DNA from: Pseudomonadales bacterium
Lineage (GTDB): Bacteria > Pseudomonadota > Gammaproteobacteria > Pseudomonadales > Azotimanducaceae
NCBI GenBank assembly: GCA_028285415.1
Contig: JANQPF010000033.1
Coordinates: 124,001-188,000, forward strand
Reading direction: 5' to 3'
Length of the DNA stretch: 64,000 nt
The notes under the pieces: generated by a model
What the model saw: the letters and a program-made list of their open reading frames with translations, nothing else
Told to the model about the DNA's origin: nothing
The model's database searches: none
Shown: positions 25,028 to 33,891 of the stretch, one piece after another
Layout of the letters: each line of letters opens with the position of its first letter
Position numbering within the stretch: the first letter of the stretch is position 1
Program-made: the position numbers and the translations under genes

Positions 25028-26613
25028 TCCCATAGATCCAGAATCTCGCGACGCACGCCGTCCGTGGTCTGCGTCGCGCCTTCTTTCATCAAGAGCGTCG
25101 CCTTGCCGTTGCTGTCGTACGTCTGCCATTCCGGCAGCCCCGCGCCGTTCGGATCCCCGGTCTTCGCGAAGTTGGTCCAGTAGGTGGCCACGAGGTCACT
25201 GAAGGTGTGATCGTCTTCCCGCCAGTCGTGGCCTACGGTGCGGGTATTGTTGAAAACGTAAGCCAGATCTCCGGAGTGATAAGCGCCTGCGCTGCGCGGC
25301 CCCTCCGTTAACTGCAAGTCCGGTTGATCCGGCACGTATAGCCGGAACGCCGGCGGCGTATGATCCATGAAGTAGAGATAGGCAGATTGCCCTGCGCCCG
25401 CCTGGTAGGCGGCCCAGCGGCGCATGCCGTACGCCATGAAGAGGTCCGTTGCGATGGCATGCTGCCTCTGCCCGGGCGTTGCTTCATTGGCGTAGTGGCG
25501 TTTGAGGTCGGCAGCCTGAGCGCCCGCGGTCCGCTCAAGGTACGCGTTCAGATCATCTTCGCTCAGCGACTCGTTGAGTGGAAACAGCAGATGTCCTTCG
25601 TTAGACAGCGAACCCAGCAGGAGGGGAATCTGCGCCTGTCGGCCTGCGGCGTAAATCTTGTCTGCAGGCTCGGGCAGTACCCATCCGTCCGTGACAATAC
25701 GACTCGCGTTTGCCCAGCCGGAAGACGCCGTGGCGGCTAACACCGCATCGGGTGAAGCGGCACGCATCTCGGGCAGACTCTGGGTGATGCCCATTGCCTC
25801 GACCAGGCGCACGCCGCGCTCGAGTCCGGCGGGATCCCTTTCCGGCAGCGGATTGACGCAGGCGGCGGATTGACCGATGGCTTTGTGAAAGAGTCCCTCC
25901 GCCAGCGGTGAGGCCATCAGCGCGCAGACGCTCTGCGAACCGGCGGACTGACCAAAGACGGTGACGTTGTCCGGGTTGCCGCCGAACTGTCCAATGTTGT
26001 CGCGAATCCAGTTGAGCGCCGCCATTTTGTCGAGCAGCCCGTAGTTCCCGGCGCTGCCATGATCGGACTCATCCTGCAGGGCGGGATGAGCAAGAAACCC
26101 GAACGCGCCGAGCCGGTAGCTCACGGTCACGAGCACTACGCCGCGACGTGCGAGATTGGTCCCGTCGAAGATTCGGTCGTGGCCCATGCCAGCCGTATGT
26201 GCACCGCCGTGGAACCACACCATCACCGGCGCCCCTTCCAGCGACTGATCCGACCAGACGTTCAAGAATAGACAATCTTCGCTGCGCTCGAACTGACCGC
26301 GCGACCAGACGAACTGCTCTTCGTTGACGCCTTGCCAGCACGCTGCACCGGGGCTCGCGGCGTCGCGCACTCCCTGCCAGGTTAGCGGCGCCTGTGGCGG
26401 GCGCCAGCGCAGTTCCCCGACCGGCGGTTTTGCATAAGGAACGCCCATGAAGCGCCGGATGCCGGCCGCCTCATCGGCCCAGGCGCCGCGCAGGGCACCC
26501 TGATAGGTTGTGATTTCCAGTGTTGCAGCGGGTTTGGGTGCCATGGATTCGCTATCGACGCCGCAGGCTGCGACCAACAGGACAAGGCAGAAGCAGGTAA
26601 TCCGGGTCGGCAT
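25003..26613 (-). CDS. Type-B carboxylesterase, predicted lipoprotein
   Basis: A 536-residue carboxylesterase/lipase-family enzyme. N-terminus CFCLVLLVAACGVDS is a lipobox signal with acylated Cys, so the protein is probably anchored to a membrane. Diagnostic motifs: SEDCLFLNVW, PVMVWFHGGA (oxyanion hole), the nucleophile elbow VFGQSAGSQSV and AYHSGDLAYVFNN near the catalytic His region. Substrate is unknown; the family hydrolyses a wide range of esters. Convergent 25-nt overlap with the S9 peptidase. Followed upstream by csrA on the same strand, 62 nt away. Confidence 0.9.
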   Translation of the reverse strand: MPTRITCFCLVLLVAACGVDSESMAPKPAATLEITTYQGALRGAWADEAAGIRRFMGVPYAKPPVGELRWRPPQAPLTWQGVRDAASPGAACWQGVNEEQFVWSRGQFERSEDCLFLNVWSDQSLEGAPVMVWFHGGAHTAGMGHDRIFDGTNLARRGVVLVTVSYRLGAFGFLAHPALQDESDHGSAGNYGLLDKMAALNWIRDNIGQFGGNPDNVTVFGQSAGSQSVCALMASPLAEGLFHKAIGQSAACVNPLPERDPAGLERGVRLVEAMGITQSLPEMRAASPDAVLAATASSGWANASRIVTDGWVLPEPADKIYAAGRQAQIPLLLGSLSNEGHLLFPLNESLSEDDLNAYLERTAGAQAADLKRHYANEATPGQRQHAIATDLFMAYGMRRWAAYQAGAGQSAYLYFMDHTPPAFRLYVPDQPDLQLTEGPRSAGAYHSGDLAYVFNNTRTVGHDWREDDHTFSDLVATYWTNFAKTGDPNGAGLPEWQTYDSNGKATLLMKEGATQTTDGVRREILDLWDQRFAEAT

Positions 26614-26674
26614 GTGCGTTTTGAAGATCTGATGTTGCGCCCATGATGACACAAGACAACAGAGAATCCCGCGA

Positions 26675-26872
26675 TCAGCTGTGGCGCGTAGTGACCGCCT
26701 CGGGCGTGGCTTCCGCCTGGATGCGCTCGTAAATCTCCTCGCGGTGCACGGCGACGTCACGCGGCGCGGCCACTCCGATGCGGACCTGGTTGCCTTTTAC
26801 ACCGAGCACGGTGACGGTGATGTCATCGCCAACGACGATGGTTTCGCCGATGCGTCGCGTGAGAATGAGCAT
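26675..26872 (-). CDS. csrA: Carbon storage regulator CsrA
   Basis: A 65-residue RNA-binding dimer that blocks or stabilises mRNAs containing GGA in hairpin loops. The sequence [33 protein letters not shown], in parts, is the near-invariant core; the C-terminal residues after IQAEA are variable. GGAGGA precedes the ATG. In many gammaproteobacteria csrA follows alaS and lysC; here it stands alone between two esterase-like genes on its own strand. Global regulator of motility and carbon use. Confidence 0.97.
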   Translation of the reverse strand: MLILTRRIGETIVVGDDITVTVLGVKGNQVRIGVAAPRDVAVHREEIYERIQAEATPEAVTTRHS

Positions 26873-27036
26873 GTATCAGTCCTCCGGAAACTCCTCTTAG
26901 CGAAATTGTTGGTGCGGGTGCCAATCAATTTCGTGGAGCTCTGATTATACATATCTACACTAATGTCGATAGTTGTCATGGCGCCATATGCTCGCGAGAA
27001 GCGATGGAACCGATGCCAAAAAGACATTTTTTCCGA

Positions 27037-28011
27037 TCAGTTGGCATCCACCGGCAGGTGCGCCTGCAGCCAGGCTTTCTGCATGGCGAGCGCCTTCGTA
27101 TAGCCGCTGTCACGGTAGATGTCGTAATGCTTGCCGGGGATGGTCGCGTAGCGCGCGGTCACCTGATCTTTGATCCGCTCATGCAGCAACGCGCCGTTCT
27201 CGGCGATGTCGAAAAGCTCTTCCTCTGCTGCATCGACGATGAGCGTGGCGGCGTTCAGAGAGGCGAGATTGTTCATCGGATCGTAGCGGACGAAGTCAGG
27301 CCAGTCCGGATAGCCGCGCAAGCCGGGCGCGGCTTCACCGGGAAACGCGGGCGCTTCGCCCCTGGCGATGGCGCCGCGCCACATGGCAATGCTGGCAGGT
27401 GCCAGCGGATTGTCGGGCGAATTGTCACCGAAACCGGCCTGCGGGTTGACGGAGCCCACCTGAGAGATCAACACCTTGAACTGGGGAAACTCGATGGCGG
27501 TTGCGAGCGCAAGACCGCCGCCCAGGCTCGAGCCCCAGACTGCCATGCGCTCGGCATCGACGTTGGGGTGGGTGTCGAGCACGGCCACCGCGGCACGTAT
27601 GTCGTCGAGCTGCTCCAGCGGGTTGACGATTTGACGGAGCTCTTTGACCTCGGTCGCGTAGGTTTGCGCCGTTTCAGCGCCGCGTGCGCTGTCCGGACGC
27701 GCGCCGGTGCGCACAACCACACCATCGCTTTCGCCCCAGCCCGTGTAATCGAATGTGAGGACAACGTAGCCGAGCTCAGCGAACTGCGGCGCGTAGGCCG
27801 TGTTGAGGTGAGACTTCAACCCTCCCCAGCCGTGCACCAGCAGTAGCCCGGGCCGCCGCTCTCCCGCAGCAAGTCCCTCAGGGGTCCAGACGTTGCCGGC
27901 CAGACGGATGCCATCGCTGTAAATATCGATGGGCGTGTTTTTGGGGGCCGCCAGTGCCGTCGCGTGGAACAACGTCACCAGTATCGTGGTCAAAACCAAT
28001 GTCAGGCGCAT
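27037..28011 (-). CDS. Secreted alpha/beta hydrolase
   Basis: A 324-residue protein with a signal peptide (LTLVLTTILVTLFHATALAA). Fold motifs: LLLVHGWGG (oxyanion hole region), DYTGWGES, nucleophile GSSLGGGLAL, then VDAAEEELFD and a C-terminal GKHYDIY with the likely catalytic His. Related to dienelactone hydrolase-like and X-Pro peptidase-like families; true substrate unknown. Divergent from a TetR regulator 161 nt away, which may control it. A good GGGAGAAAGGAG site precedes the ATG. Confidence 0.85.
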   Translation of the reverse strand: MRLTLVLTTILVTLFHATALAAPKNTPIDIYSDGIRLAGNVWTPEGLAAGERRPGLLLVHGWGGLKSHLNTAYAPQFAELGYVVLTFDYTGWGESDGVVVRTGARPDSARGAETAQTYATEVKELRQIVNPLEQLDDIRAAVAVLDTHPNVDAERMAVWGSSLGGGLALATAIEFPQFKVLISQVGSVNPQAGFGDNSPDNPLAPASIAMWRGAIARGEAPAFPGEAAPGLRGYPDWPDFVRYDPMNNLASLNAATLIVDAAEEELFDIAENGALLHERIKDQVTARYATIPGKHYDIYRDSGYTKALAMQKAWLQAHLPVDAN

Positions 28012-28172
28012 GTCACTCTCCTTTCTCCCGTTCGCAGTTGACTATGGCATTCGATGCGTCATATTGGCAAACGGGAGAAGGGAGCACACTACGGCGCCAT
28101 TGAGTACCACGCTTGAGCTGCTGTGCGCCGCTCCGCGCGACGGCACAGCGTGCCCGAACATTAAGGAAGAAC

Positions 28173-28787
28173 ATGGCGACTCAGTTTCCGCTTAGAGAGA
28201 AACGTAAAGCCGCAACTCGGTTGAAATTCATGCAATCCGCGCAAACGCTCTTTGCCTCGCAGGGCTACGATGAGACGACGCTGGAGCAGGTTGCCGCTCA
28301 TGCGGGTCTGCATGTACAGACCCTGTACCGCCATTTCGCCAGTAAGCAGGAACTTGCTACCGCCGGAGAGCACGCTCAGTTGGAACGCTTCCGTCTGGTG
28401 ATTGGGGATCCACAGCGCGCCGAGGACACCTTTACGCTCTGGCGGGAATGGGTTCGCGTCGCCGCCACGCGGGTGACGCGGGATGGCGGTCAGCAGTATC
28501 GCGACTATCTTATCCGGCGCCGGCAGAGTCCACAGGTGTCCGCGCGCCTGATGGAAATTGCCACAGAGTACGAAGATCTTCTGACCGAATCTCTCGCCGA
28601 CGACTTCGATATGTCGCCAGACGGCCTCGGCACGCCGCGTCTCGTTGCCACCATGCTATGGGGCGCCAATGCCTGGGTGGTGCGCGAACACAGTGCTGAT
28701 GCGGACCATGATCTCGTGGCCGAAGTGGTTGCGGCAGTGGACAAAGTCGAGGCGCTCTTCGGCCAGCTGGTCAAGTCTGGCGTCTGA
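28173..28787 (+). CDS. TetR-family transcriptional regulator
   Basis: A 204-residue regulator. The N-terminal helix-turn-helix (about 10-58) shows AQTLFASQGYDETTLEQVAAHAGLHVQTLYRHFASKQEL, given in parts, the typical TetR signature. The C-terminal ligand-binding domain is all-helical and unassigned. AAGGAAG precedes ATG 28173. Its divergent position suggests it represses the alpha/beta hydrolase gene and itself in response to a small molecule. No convincing operator was found by eye. Confidence 0.88.
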   Translation: MATQFPLREKRKAATRLKFMQSAQTLFASQGYDETTLEQVAAHAGLHVQTLYRHFASKQELATAGEHAQLERFRLVIGDPQRAEDTFTLWREWVRVAATRVTRDGGQQYRDYLIRRRQSPQVSARLMEIATEYEDLLTESLADDFDMSPDGLGTPRLVATMLWGANAWVVREHSADADHDLVAEVVAAVDKVEALFGQLVKSGV

Positions 28788-28821
28788 GGCTCCGGTGGGT
28801 CGCCCGCAGGCGACGATCGGA

Positions 28822-29301
28822 TTAGAGGTCGGGTGTGAAACGAAAGCTTCGGGACGGACGTTCCGGCGCTTGAGGCTCGTCCACGCGGTTGCCATGGTCT
28901 GGCCTCCGCCGCGGTTTCTGGTAGCCATGTCTGTACGGATAGTAGGGACGATGCGCGAGCGGGTAGTAGACCGGTTGTTGCTCGACGACAACGGGTGTTT
29001 CCTGCACCGTTGCGGCCCGCTCGTTGCGCAGGCGTGCCCGGTCAGCCTCACGCTCGCGACGTGCGTCGGCCAGGGAATCTGCGACCTCGAGCATGAACCG
29101 AACGCGCTCCTCGGAGCTCTCAGGCGTGGCCGAGTCGCTACCGGTCATGACGTCGATACTTTGCGCGCCGGGAGAGTGGGCGTCGGAGAACGTGATTTCA
29201 CCCTGCTCACCGCGGCTCACAAACACCGTTGTGTCTGCGTAGACCGGGACGAAACCTGCGGCAAGCAGGATTGCGACCCAGCTAAGGTGTTTTGACTTCA
29301 A
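28822..29301 (-). CDS. Small exported protein, DUF4124-like N-terminus
   Basis: A 159-residue protein with a signal peptide (LSWVAILLAAGFVPVYA). The mature N-terminus, TVFVSRGEQGEITFSDAHSPGAQSI, has the shape of the DUF4124 domain, a small beta domain of unknown role in periplasmic proteins. A charged coiled stretch and a Tyr/Pro/His/Arg-rich tail (VYYPLAHRPYYPYRHGYQ) follow. Overlaps the upstream lipoprotein gene by 20 nt. Function unknown. Confidence 0.72.
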   Translation of the reverse strand: MKSKHLSWVAILLAAGFVPVYADTTVFVSRGEQGEITFSDAHSPGAQSIDVMTGSDSATPESSEERVRFMLEVADSLADARREREADRARLRNERAATVQETPVVVEQQPVYYPLAHRPYYPYRHGYQKPRRRPDHGNRVDEPQAPERPSRSFRFTPDL

Positions 29302-29626
29302 GCTTCACCTCCGCGCCATCTACTTTGTCACGCAGCGTGGGCGCTTCTTTGTCCGTAATCACACTGCCACTCAGTTTGACCTTGCCCGACTCAGCTTGGT
29401 TCCCCACGAGATCAGGCAGGAGATTCTCCGCTTCTCCAACCTCCGCCAGTTCGTCGTCGACGGGGAGGTGCTCACGAGAAAGGTCCAGCGTGACGGGTGC
29501 TTCGGGCGGTGGCGCTGTCAGCGCCTCTGGTTCCGCTTCAGTAACCGCTTCCTGATTGGTGGGCGCGGAATCGCAGGCACCGAGGGCCAGCAACATGCCG
29601 AATAAGATACCCTGAGCTGATCGCAC
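29282..29626 (-). CDS. Small predicted lipoprotein
   Basis: A 114-residue protein with a lipobox (LLALGAC) after a short signal peptide. The mature part is acidic, rich in Glu, Ala and Pro at first, then contains VKLSGSVITDKEAP and VEVKLE-like strands. No family recognised. Translationally coupled to the DUF4124-like gene by a 20-nt overlap, so the two may work together at the envelope. Confidence 0.65.
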   Translation of the reverse strand: MRSAQGILFGMLLALGACDSAPTNQEAVTEAEPEALTAPPPEAPVTLDLSREHLPVDDELAEVGEAENLLPDLVGNQAESGKVKLSGSVITDKEAPTLRDKVDGAEVKLEVKTP

Positions 29627-29693
29627 TGACGGTGTTCCTCGAATCTGATGTTCACTCGAACATACCAGGATCGTTTCGGCCGCGCATGCATCA

Positions 29694-29727
29694 AAATGTA
29701 GGCGAAAAAAAAATGTAGGCGAAAAAA
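29694..29727. repeat. Tandem duplication of a 17-bp unit
   Basis: AAATGTAGGCGAAAAAA occurs twice in direct tandem (29694-29710 and 29711-29727). The A-run of the second copy is also the U-run (minus strand) of the adjacent terminator. Confidence 0.85.
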
Positions 29728-29759
29728 AACCGCCGCGAGCCGGATGGCTGGCGGCGGTT
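29722..29759 (-). terminator. Rho-independent terminator after the redoxin-fusion gene
   Basis: Read on the minus strand, AACCGCCGC pairs with GCGGCGGTT around a 14-nt loop and is followed by eight T residues. It lies 17 nt after the stop codon of the gene at 29776-31560. Confidence 0.88.
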
Positions 29760-29775
29760 CTGAGGTTGCGCCGCG

Positions 29776-31560
29776 TTATTCGGCGCTGGCGATTGTCGCT
29801 TCAGCCTCGCGCGCTTTGATCTCGTCTTCGGTCAGGAACCGCAGGAGGATGGCGCCGAACAGCATCTCCTCCCAGGATTGCTCACCCCAGGTGACTTCGA
29901 TGGACGGATCGGGATTGGCGGGGTTCTGTGCAGAGTTGTCCCACCAGTTCGTCTGTACCAGCTTGGTACCCGCGGGCAGATACTTCGGCTCTTTCAGCTC
30001 GTAGTCTGTCTGCCAGTTGAAGTCGTAGTTGGGTACGGACAGCAGCAGCTCTTCCGTGCCGTCGGGATAGACCGCAACAAACTCAGCCGACTTGCCGCGG
30101 AAGTGCGCGTGCGGCATCAGGTTGTAGAGCAGCGCCGCTTTGGGAATGACCCGCTCGACGGTTTCGGCGTGGTTTTTGGCATTCGGCGGAATCTTGATGT
30201 CGTCGTTTGCCATGAACATGGACACAATTTTGTGTGTCGGCGGCTCATCGTAGATCCAGACACCCATCTGCGATTCGTCTACCGTGGCACGGCCCACCGG
30301 GGTGTAGTGCATCTGAAACTCGATGTACGCATCCGCCGGCAGGAATACCCCGGTGTCATCGGGGTAGGCCTGGTCGGTGATACCCGGGGCATAGCCGCGC
30401 AGGCCGCCGTGGTACTGAAAGCGGCCTTTGTGCTCACCTTCGGTGATCGGCTGGCCGAATGCGGTGATGGTGTGGTGCAGCACCGCGCGATCGCCCGGCT
30501 TGATTTCCGCAGCGTGTACCCAGACGTCTTTGCCGATCGGGTTTTTCACATGGTGATACTGGTAGTCCACCACGCCCGTGGCGGGGATTTCCATGGCCGG
30601 AATATCAATGATGTAGTCGGGCTCGCCCAGGCCTGTGGTCGTCCAATCCGAGTACTCGACGTCAGCCACGGCCAGGAGATCTTCGCCGTCTCCGCGGGGA
30701 GCGCCGGCTTCAACCCAGTGCACCAGGGTTTTGATCTCGTCTTCGGTCAGAGAGCGGTCGTTGGCCCACTCGCCATGGACGGGATCGGCGTGCCATGGGG
30801 GCATGCGCTTGGTACGCAGCACTTCACGGATCATCAGCGAAAAGCCGCGCACCATGTTGTAGTCGTTCATGGCCCACGGACCAATGCCGCCTTCGCGGTG
30901 GCAGTTCACGCAGTTGTCCATGAGGATGGGTGCGACGTCTTCAGCGTATGAAATGTCGGCGTGCTGCGCGCGCGCGGTCTTTTCAGGGAAATTGATCAGG
31001 CAGCCGAGCGGCTCGGTGCTGGCGACTTCCACCGCCTCACCGGCGAGCATGTCATCGATGGCATCCTTGAGATAGTGTGCGGACGCTTCTTTCTTCTGGT
31101 TTTCGTACTCCAGGCGATCGTCCACCGCGCCGTGGTAAGCGACGGTCCAGGTTTCCGGGTCGAGGACGAACACTTCACCGGTGCGCACCAGATCCAGCGA
31201 TTCGCCGATGATCTGGGTGTCGTCCACCAGGATGGGCATGTCGTAGCCGTAGGCCGCGGCTTCTTTGGCGATGCTCGCACGGTTGTCCTGCAGGTTGCTG
31301 TTCAGCATGAAAAACTGCACGGGCTTGTCCGCATAGGCGTCGCGCAGCTCTTTGAAACGCGGCACGGCGTTGCGCACGATCGGGCAGCCATTGCCCTGCA
31401 CGAGGACGACGACGGCTTCCATGTCGTTGTAGTAGTACAACTCATGCGAGCCGCCCTGGTGGTCAAACAGGCGGAAGTTTTCTACCCGATCGTTTACTGC
31501 AACCGCCCAGGCGGAGGTGGCAAACGACAGAGCAAGTAACGTCGAAACAGTGCGGATCAT
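29776..31560 (-). CDS. Redoxin / cytochrome c / copper monooxygenase-like fusion protein
   Basis: A 594-residue exported protein (signal peptide TLLALSFATSAWA). Three parts are visible. The first, about 20-180, is thioredoxin-like (redoxin) with NGCPIVRNAVPRF in place of a CxxC. A c-type haem motif CVNCH follows at residues 217-221, with a possible distal Met. The last, about 300-580, is a His-rich beta region resembling copper type II ascorbate-dependent (PHM/DBH-like) monooxygenase domains, including DYQYHHVKN, AVLHHTITAF, EFQMHYTP and MPHAHFRGK. Possible role: copper-dependent oxidation in the periplasm with built-in electron transfer. Substrate unknown. GGGAGA precedes ATG 31560; a terminator follows. 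Confidence 0.8.
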   Translation of the reverse strand: MIRTVSTLLALSFATSAWAVAVNDRVENFRLFDHQGGSHELYYYNDMEAVVVLVQGNGCPIVRNAVPRFKELRDAYADKPVQFFMLNSNLQDNRASIAKEAAAYGYDMPILVDDTQIIGESLDLVRTGEVFVLDPETWTVAYHGAVDDRLEYENQKKEASAHYLKDAIDDMLAGEAVEVASTEPLGCLINFPEKTARAQHADISYAEDVAPILMDNCVNCHREGGIGPWAMNDYNMVRGFSLMIREVLRTKRMPPWHADPVHGEWANDRSLTEDEIKTLVHWVEAGAPRGDGEDLLAVADVEYSDWTTTGLGEPDYIIDIPAMEIPATGVVDYQYHHVKNPIGKDVWVHAAEIKPGDRAVLHHTITAFGQPITEGEHKGRFQYHGGLRGYAPGITDQAYPDDTGVFLPADAYIEFQMHYTPVGRATVDESQMGVWIYDEPPTHKIVSMFMANDDIKIPPNAKNHAETVERVIPKAALLYNLMPHAHFRGKSAEFVAVYPDGTEELLLSVPNYDFNWQTDYELKEPKYLPAGTKLVQTNWWDNSAQNPANPDPSIEVTWGEQSWEEMLFGAILLRFLTEDEIKAREAEATIASAE

Positions 31561-31728
31561 CTGATTCTCCCAACTCAGGCAATTTATTCTGCGTAACAGC
31601 AAATGTTACCTAACTACACGCATGTAGAATAGTGAAAAATGGGGGATTCTGTCCGCAGCCCACGCCTGCTTAGATGGAAATGGCATGAAAACGTGGGTGA
31701 TCTAGAAGATCTGGATTGGAATCCCGGG

Positions 31729-33531
31729 TCACATGCCGGCCCCGGCCTGGTCAGGGCTGGTGGTGCGCAGGTTCTCCTTCACCGCCAGCAGCAGTTCGCG
31801 CACGCTGAAGGGTTTGCGTAACGTCTCACCTTGTGGCGCAGGCTCGTCCGCGCCGACCGTCGCATAGTCGATATAACCGGTCATGTAGAGCACCGGCAGG
31901 TTGGCGAATCGACCCGCAGCGCGTCGAGCCAGGTCGTAGCCGCTGCCGTTCGGCATCACAATGTCCGTCAGCAGGAGCGCAACGTTTTCGGTCAGGGCCG
32001 CGTAGGCGTCGTTGGCGTTGTCGAAGTCGATGACGTCGTAGCCGTGCTGTTGCAAAGCCCGGACGACGAAAGCGCGCACGGCGTGATCGTCTTCCACGAC
32101 CAGGATGGTGCCGCCGCCCTGCAGATCTGTGGGCACCAGCTCTTCGGTGTTGGTGTTTGCCGGCGCTGCAGACCGGGTTGCCGGCAGGAACATCCGCATG
32201 GTGGTGCCCCGGCCCTCGGCGCTCTCCACTTCGAGGGTGCCGACGCTCTGCTTGATGAAACCCATCACCATGGCAAGGCCCAGACCCGTCCCGCGCCCGC
32301 GCGGTTTGGTGGTATAGAACGGCTCGAAGATGTGCTCCTGGATCTCAGGGCTCATGCCGCTGCCCGTGTCTTTGACGGAAACGAGGACGTAGTCGCCAGC
32401 CTCGATGCCCGGGTGACGTTTGGCGAACGTATCGTCCAGATAAACGTTGCCGATATGGATGACGAGCTTCCCCCCGTCGGGCATGGCATCGCGGGCATTG
32501 ATCGCGAGGTTGACGATGACCTGTTCGAATTGAGCCCGGTCAACCTGTACCCGGGCGGTCTCCTCATCGTGCTCGCAGTAGAGATCAACTTCTTTGCCGA
32601 GTACGTTCTGCAATAGGCCCCGCATGTCCTGGATCGCCTGAATGGGATCAAAGACGGTGGTGTCCAGCACCTGCTTGCGGCTGAACGACAGAAGCTGATT
32701 GGTCAGCTCCGCCGCACGCTCGGCGGCTTCGCGAATACGGTTGGCTGACGCTTCCGAGATCGGCTGGGCCGGATCCATGAGCTCCACTTCACCGAGCACA
32801 ACCGTCAGGTAGTTGTTGAAGTCGTGGGCAATGCCGCCGGCCAGCCGGCCCAGCGATTCCATCTTCTGCGACTGGCGCAGCTGGGCTTCGAGGTCCGCTG
32901 TCTCCGTGATGTTGCGGATGAGCACCAGCTGTCTGTTACCCCGGATCGTCGTGCAGCTGATTTCGGCCGGAAAGTGTCGAACGCCGAGTGAACGGGCGGG
33001 CAGGCGTCCGCTGCGCAGACGCTGACCCGGCTCGAGTTCGTAGAAGAGGGTCGCCACGTCGCAGCCGATGATGGATCGGTTCTCGTCGCCCAGCATTTCC
33101 TCAGCGGTTGGGTTGGCGGCGATGATCTGCAGGTTGTCATCCAGCGTCAAAAGTCCATCCGGTAGCGCCTGCAAGGTCTCGTTGAGGCGCTCGGAGGCGT
33201 CTTCCGCATCCTGCACGCTACTCGTCAGGGCGCTGATGATCAGCAGCAGCCCGCCGAGAATGGCGGTGATGGCAACGAAACCTGCCAGCGGTCGTAGCGT
33301 CGTCTGCAGAATGGCGCGCCACTCTTGAGCCTCGGCGTTCGGCAGAAAGATGAGTAACAGGTCCGCGGCGAAAAAAACGGCCATCAGACACATGCCCAGA
33401 ACGATGGTTCTGCTTGCCCACGGCGAAATACGTTCTGGCAGCTTGCGGGAGATGTAGTAGCCGAAGGTGAGAGTGATCGCGACGACCGTCAAATCGCCGA
33501 CCACGTGGAGCAAACTGTTTAACGACAACAC
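31729..33531 (-). CDS. Hybrid sensor histidine kinase with PAS and receiver domains
   Basis: A 600-residue protein. Three to four N-terminal membrane helices (about 5-110) precede a PAS-like domain (about 115-225; LNETLQALPDGLLTLDDN). Next come a HisKA helix with phospho-acceptor His in AGGIAHDFNNYLTVV, an HATPase domain (NLAINARDAM, GSGMSPE, GRGTGLGLAMV) and a C-terminal receiver (VVEDDHAV, phospho-Asp in LLLTDIVMPNGSG). No DNA-binding output is present, so it must pass the signal to another protein. A second hybrid kinase of similar build lies 1.5 kb away on the opposite strand. Confidence 0.9.
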   Translation of the reverse strand: MLSLNSLLHVVGDLTVVAITLTFGYYISRKLPERISPWASRTIVLGMCLMAVFFAADLLLIFLPNAEAQEWRAILQTTLRPLAGFVAITAILGGLLLIISALTSSVQDAEDASERLNETLQALPDGLLTLDDNLQIIAANPTAEEMLGDENRSIIGCDVATLFYELEPGQRLRSGRLPARSLGVRHFPAEISCTTIRGNRQLVLIRNITETADLEAQLRQSQKMESLGRLAGGIAHDFNNYLTVVLGEVELMDPAQPISEASANRIREAAERAAELTNQLLSFSRKQVLDTTVFDPIQAIQDMRGLLQNVLGKEVDLYCEHDEETARVQVDRAQFEQVIVNLAINARDAMPDGGKLVIHIGNVYLDDTFAKRHPGIEAGDYVLVSVKDTGSGMSPEIQEHIFEPFYTTKPRGRGTGLGLAMVMGFIKQSVGTLEVESAEGRGTTMRMFLPATRSAAPANTNTEELVPTDLQGGGTILVVEDDHAVRAFVVRALQQHGYDVIDFDNANDAYAALTENVALLLTDIVMPNGSGYDLARRAAGRFANLPVLYMTGYIDYATVGADEPAPQGETLRKPFSVRELLLAVKENLRTTSPDQAGAGM

Positions 33532-33712
33532 GGGGCTAACCTGTCATGCCTCGCAGTTGCACTGGTATGAGGCCCGTACGAGCTGATGTCACATGATTCC
33601 CTGTGGCGATGTTCCCGGCGACGAATTCCATGTGTCTTCTGGGAAGTGATGCTACTGAAGCAAGTGTAGTCGGCTCCCCGTGTGGGTAAAAGGCGCGCGC
33701 GGCACGCCGGTG

Positions 33713-33871
33713 TCAGCGTCTGGCAATGATCCAGACGGCGTGGATGATGCCGGGCAGGTAGCCGCAGATCGTCAGCAGAATGTTGATCCAGAACTGCGGA
33801 CCGATGCCGACCTGCAGGAACACGCCCAGCGGCGGCAGAATGATGGCGAAGATGATCCTGATGATATCCAT
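33713..33871 (-). CDS. YqaE/Pmp3-family small membrane protein
   Basis: A 52-residue protein, MDIIRIIFAIILPPLGVFLQ onward, with two membrane helices separated by GIGPQFWINI and ending HAVWIIARR. The motif ILPPLGVFLQVG and the ILLTICGYLPGIIHA block are hallmarks of the YqaE/Pmp3 (UPF0057) family, stress-inducible small membrane proteins in bacteria, yeast and plants. AAGG sits 6 nt before the ATG. It lies 20 nt after the stop codon of gap and on the same strand, so cotranscription with gap is possible. Confidence 0.92.
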   Translation of the reverse strand: MDIIRIIFAIILPPLGVFLQVGIGPQFWINILLTICGYLPGIIHAVWIIARR

Positions 33872-33891
33872 GGGGAACCTTAGTTATCTGG

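Noticed and set aside
28021-28081. Inverted repeat (TTCTCCCGTT ... AACGGGAGAA) between hydrolase and TetR genes
   Set aside because: The left arm is part of the hydrolase ribosome binding site and the arms are about 37 nt apart, too far for one TetR dimer. A chance match is likely, though not excluded.
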